Source: Larkinella insperata
GTDB taxonomy: Bacteria; Bacteroidota; Bacteroidia; Cytophagales; Spirosomataceae
NCBI RefSeq assembly: GCF_026248825.1
Contig: NZ_CP110973.1
Coordinates: forward strand, 5,973,501-6,037,500
Direction of reading: 5' to 3'
Length of the DNA stretch: 64,000 bases
Below, piece by piece: positions 62,811 through 64,000 of this stretch. The position numbers and the translations under genes are program-made. The notes under the pieces were generated by a model, which saw nothing but the letters and a program-made list of their open reading frames with translations, was not told the DNA's origin and made no database searches. Within the stretch, counting starts at the first letter, position 1. Every line of letters starts with the position of its first letter.

Positions 62811-63598
62811 GAATCCCCTTTTTGGGCCATCTCCGCGCGGCCCTGCGTCCCGAAGATGGAATGAACGAGCTCCTGCATCCGGCGGAAATGCGTGCCCTCC
62901 CAATAGATTTTTCCGCAGGTGGGACACTGAAAAAATGTCTGCTGAAACGCCTGCACCAGCGGAGGCAACTGGTCGAAAACGGTTTCTTTCGCCACCGGCT
63001 GAAGCAGCCCGTTGCAATTCATACACCGTTGAAAAGGCTTCAGGTGCTTGTCCAAACCAAACCGGTCTGCAATTTCATGAAGCTGTTGACGGGGTTGCGT
63101 ATGACGAACGAAATACCCGTATTCAACGGAATTGCGCATCAACAGGCCCCGGTCGCGGGTCAGCAGTACCCGGTTTTCACTGGCGGACACGCGCGCCAGC
63201 TCCGGATCAGCGTAATCATTTCGGTAAAGCGTATCGAAACCGAGCATTCGCAGATAGCCCGCCAGCTTACCCAGGTGGCAATCCAGCACAAACCGGAGCT
63301 CGGATAAAGGTTTGGGCAGCACCCGGGAGAGCGACGATACCTCTAAGATATTAAACGTGGCGGGGTAAACACTCACAAAATCACCAGCTTCCACCCCCAC
63401 CGAAAAATCGACCGACTGGCCGTTGACCAGCAGTAACCCGACTTCCGGATGCGGTACCCCGAACAATTCAATGGTATCTTTCACCGACATCCGGTGCAGA
63501 AACGACCCTTCAAACGCTGTTTGTTTCCGGTCCGCAGGCAGAAAGTCGTTCAGGGAACCGTAGAAGCGAAACGTGGCCTTATACATGGCGGGCATCAT
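62807..63598 (-). CDS. Mut7-C RNase-domain protein with N-terminal ubiquitin-like domain
   Basis: The 263-residue protein has an N-terminal ubiquitin-like (beta-grasp) domain (about residues 5-85), then a Mut7-C PIN-like nuclease domain (about 100-200) with FVLDCHLGKLAGYLRMLGFD and VLLTRDRGLLMR as the acidic active-site segments. A zinc-ribbon completes it (CMNCNGLL and CPTCGKIYW). Eukaryotic Mut-7 relatives are RNases; the bacterial role is not known. The start at 63598 is tentative, with a second Met four codons in. The last 4 bases overlap the LytS-like kinase gene. Confidence 0.88.
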   Translation of the reverse strand: MMPAMYKATFRFYGSLNDFLPADRKQTAFEGSFLHRMSVKDTIELFGVPHPEVGLLLVNGQSVDFSVGVEAGDFVSVYPATFNILEVSSLSRVLPKPLSELRFVLDCHLGKLAGYLRMLGFDTLYRNDYADPELARVSASENRVLLTRDRGLLMRNSVEYGYFVRHTQPRQQLHEIADRFGLDKHLKPFQRCMNCNGLLQPVAKETVFDQLPPLVQAFQQTFFQCPTCGKIYWEGTHFRRMQELVHSIFGTQGRAEMAQKGDS

Positions 63599-63603
63599 TC
63601 CGG

Positions 63604-64000
63604 CTAGGTGGTTCCGTTCATTCTGCTAAACGCATTCCGCAGCTCATCCGGCGTTGCCTTCACCATGTGATCGCTGAACCCAAAGGAGATCTCGGTTTTC
63701 CCCTGCTCCAATTGATCGAACACCGCCTGAATAAAATCGCTGACGGGTGGAGCGTGATCGTGGAGTCCCTTGCCCCCCAGATCGGTATTTAAGGCGGGCG
63801 GAATCAGCTCGATCACTTCGATGTTTCTGGATTTCACCAGTGCCCGCAACGACAGCGTAAACGAATGAAAAAAGGCTTTGGTCGCCGAATAGACCGGTAC
63901 TTTGGTAAGCGGTACAAACGCCAGCCCGGAAGTTACGTTCAGGATGGACGTTAGCGCGGGTAGGTTTAGAAAAAGGGACGTCAGGTGCAGCGGGGCTTCA
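63604..64000 (-). CDS. SDR-family oxidoreductase (5' end outside window)
   Basis: The frame runs from the right edge to a stop at 63604, so the N-terminal dinucleotide-binding Rossmann motif lies outside. The visible 131 residues include NVTSGLAFVPLTK with the catalytic Ser region and YSATKAFFHSF with the SDR active-site YxxxK. The rest is the C-terminal substrate domain. The substrate is unknown; the nearest styles are DltE-like/short-chain oxidoreductases. Confidence 0.87.
   Translation of the reverse strand, partial: EAPLHLTSLFLNLPALTSILNVTSGLAFVPLTKVPVYSATKAFFHSFTLSLRALVKSRNIEVIELIPPALNTDLGGKGLHDHAPPVSDFIQAVFDQLEQGKTEISFGFSDHMVKATPDELRNAFSRMNGTT

Noticed and set aside
1..64000. Search for tRNA, rRNA, CRISPR arrays, insertion sequences, phage genes and riboswitches
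   Set aside because: Read through all intergenic stretches by eye; no cloverleaf, regularly spaced repeat array, transposase or integrase frame was found.

Overview
This window most likely comes from a member of the Bacteroidota, order Cytophagales, close to Spirosoma or Larkinella. That is an inference. It rests on a SusC/SusD pair, type IX secretion-style surface proteins, DUF4494, LytS/LytTR two-component systems, TonB receptors with carboxypeptidase-like N-domains, and several TTTG/TAnnTTTG (-33/-7) promoters of the Bacteroidota type. No tRNA, rRNA, CRISPR array, phage or insertion sequence was seen. Coding density is high, and four convergent gene pairs overlap by exactly 4 bases at their stop codons.

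Layout. 1-8.8 kb holds housekeeping genes: rpiB, a LOG-family protein, a helix-hairpin-helix protein, cbpA-cbpM, a Nif3-like protein, glyS, a secreted protein and an SRPBCC protein. 8.75-23.8 kb is a complete nitrate/nitrite assimilation locus. On the minus strand lie cobA (siroheme), an alginate-export-type porin, a NarK-type transporter, a one-chain nitrate reductase (molybdopterin + FAD + BFD iron-sulfur modules), a siroheme-reductase-like protein fused to rubredoxin, and a nitrate-reductase-associated protein. Divergently on the plus strand lie nirB, nirD and a NarX/NarL-like two-component system with a PilJ-type sensor. 23.8-35.6 kb carries a large secreted nuclease with two cellulose-binding modules, a dicarboxylate symporter, an ABC exporter pair, a LytS/LytTR pair with a GIN-domain protein, and DUF4494. 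35.6-44.8 kb carries a giant FG-GAP/ASPIC lipoprotein divergent from susC/susD. 44.8-50.6 kb is a metal (probably copper) handling cluster: an HYC_CC_PP-type protein, a TonB receptor, an HMA-AraC fusion regulator, a Cys-rich four-helix-bundle protein, a Met/His-rich outer-membrane protein and an HMA metallochaperone. A tandem 20-bp repeat in front of its first promoter is a good candidate operator. 50.7-64 kb is mixed: kynU, a TlpA-like thioredoxin, kup, a beta-propeller lipoprotein, two histidine kinases, a probable CE-clan cysteine protease/acetyltransferase, a Mut7-C RNase with a ubiquitin-like domain, and the end of an SDR oxidoreductase.

How the genes work together. In the nitrate locus, nitrate would enter through the porin and NarK. 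The fused reductase would reduce it to nitrite, and NirBD, using siroheme made through CobA, would reduce nitrite to ammonium. The sensor kinase and regulator downstream of nirD probably report nitrate or nitrite.

The most noteworthy unexplained items are the CE-clan-like protein at 60.1 kb, the cysteine-depleted NiR/SiR-like rubredoxin protein at 9.3 kb, the HMA-AraC regulator with its putative operator, the nuclease-CBM3 fusion, and a family of five intergenic inverted repeats built from the same short words.
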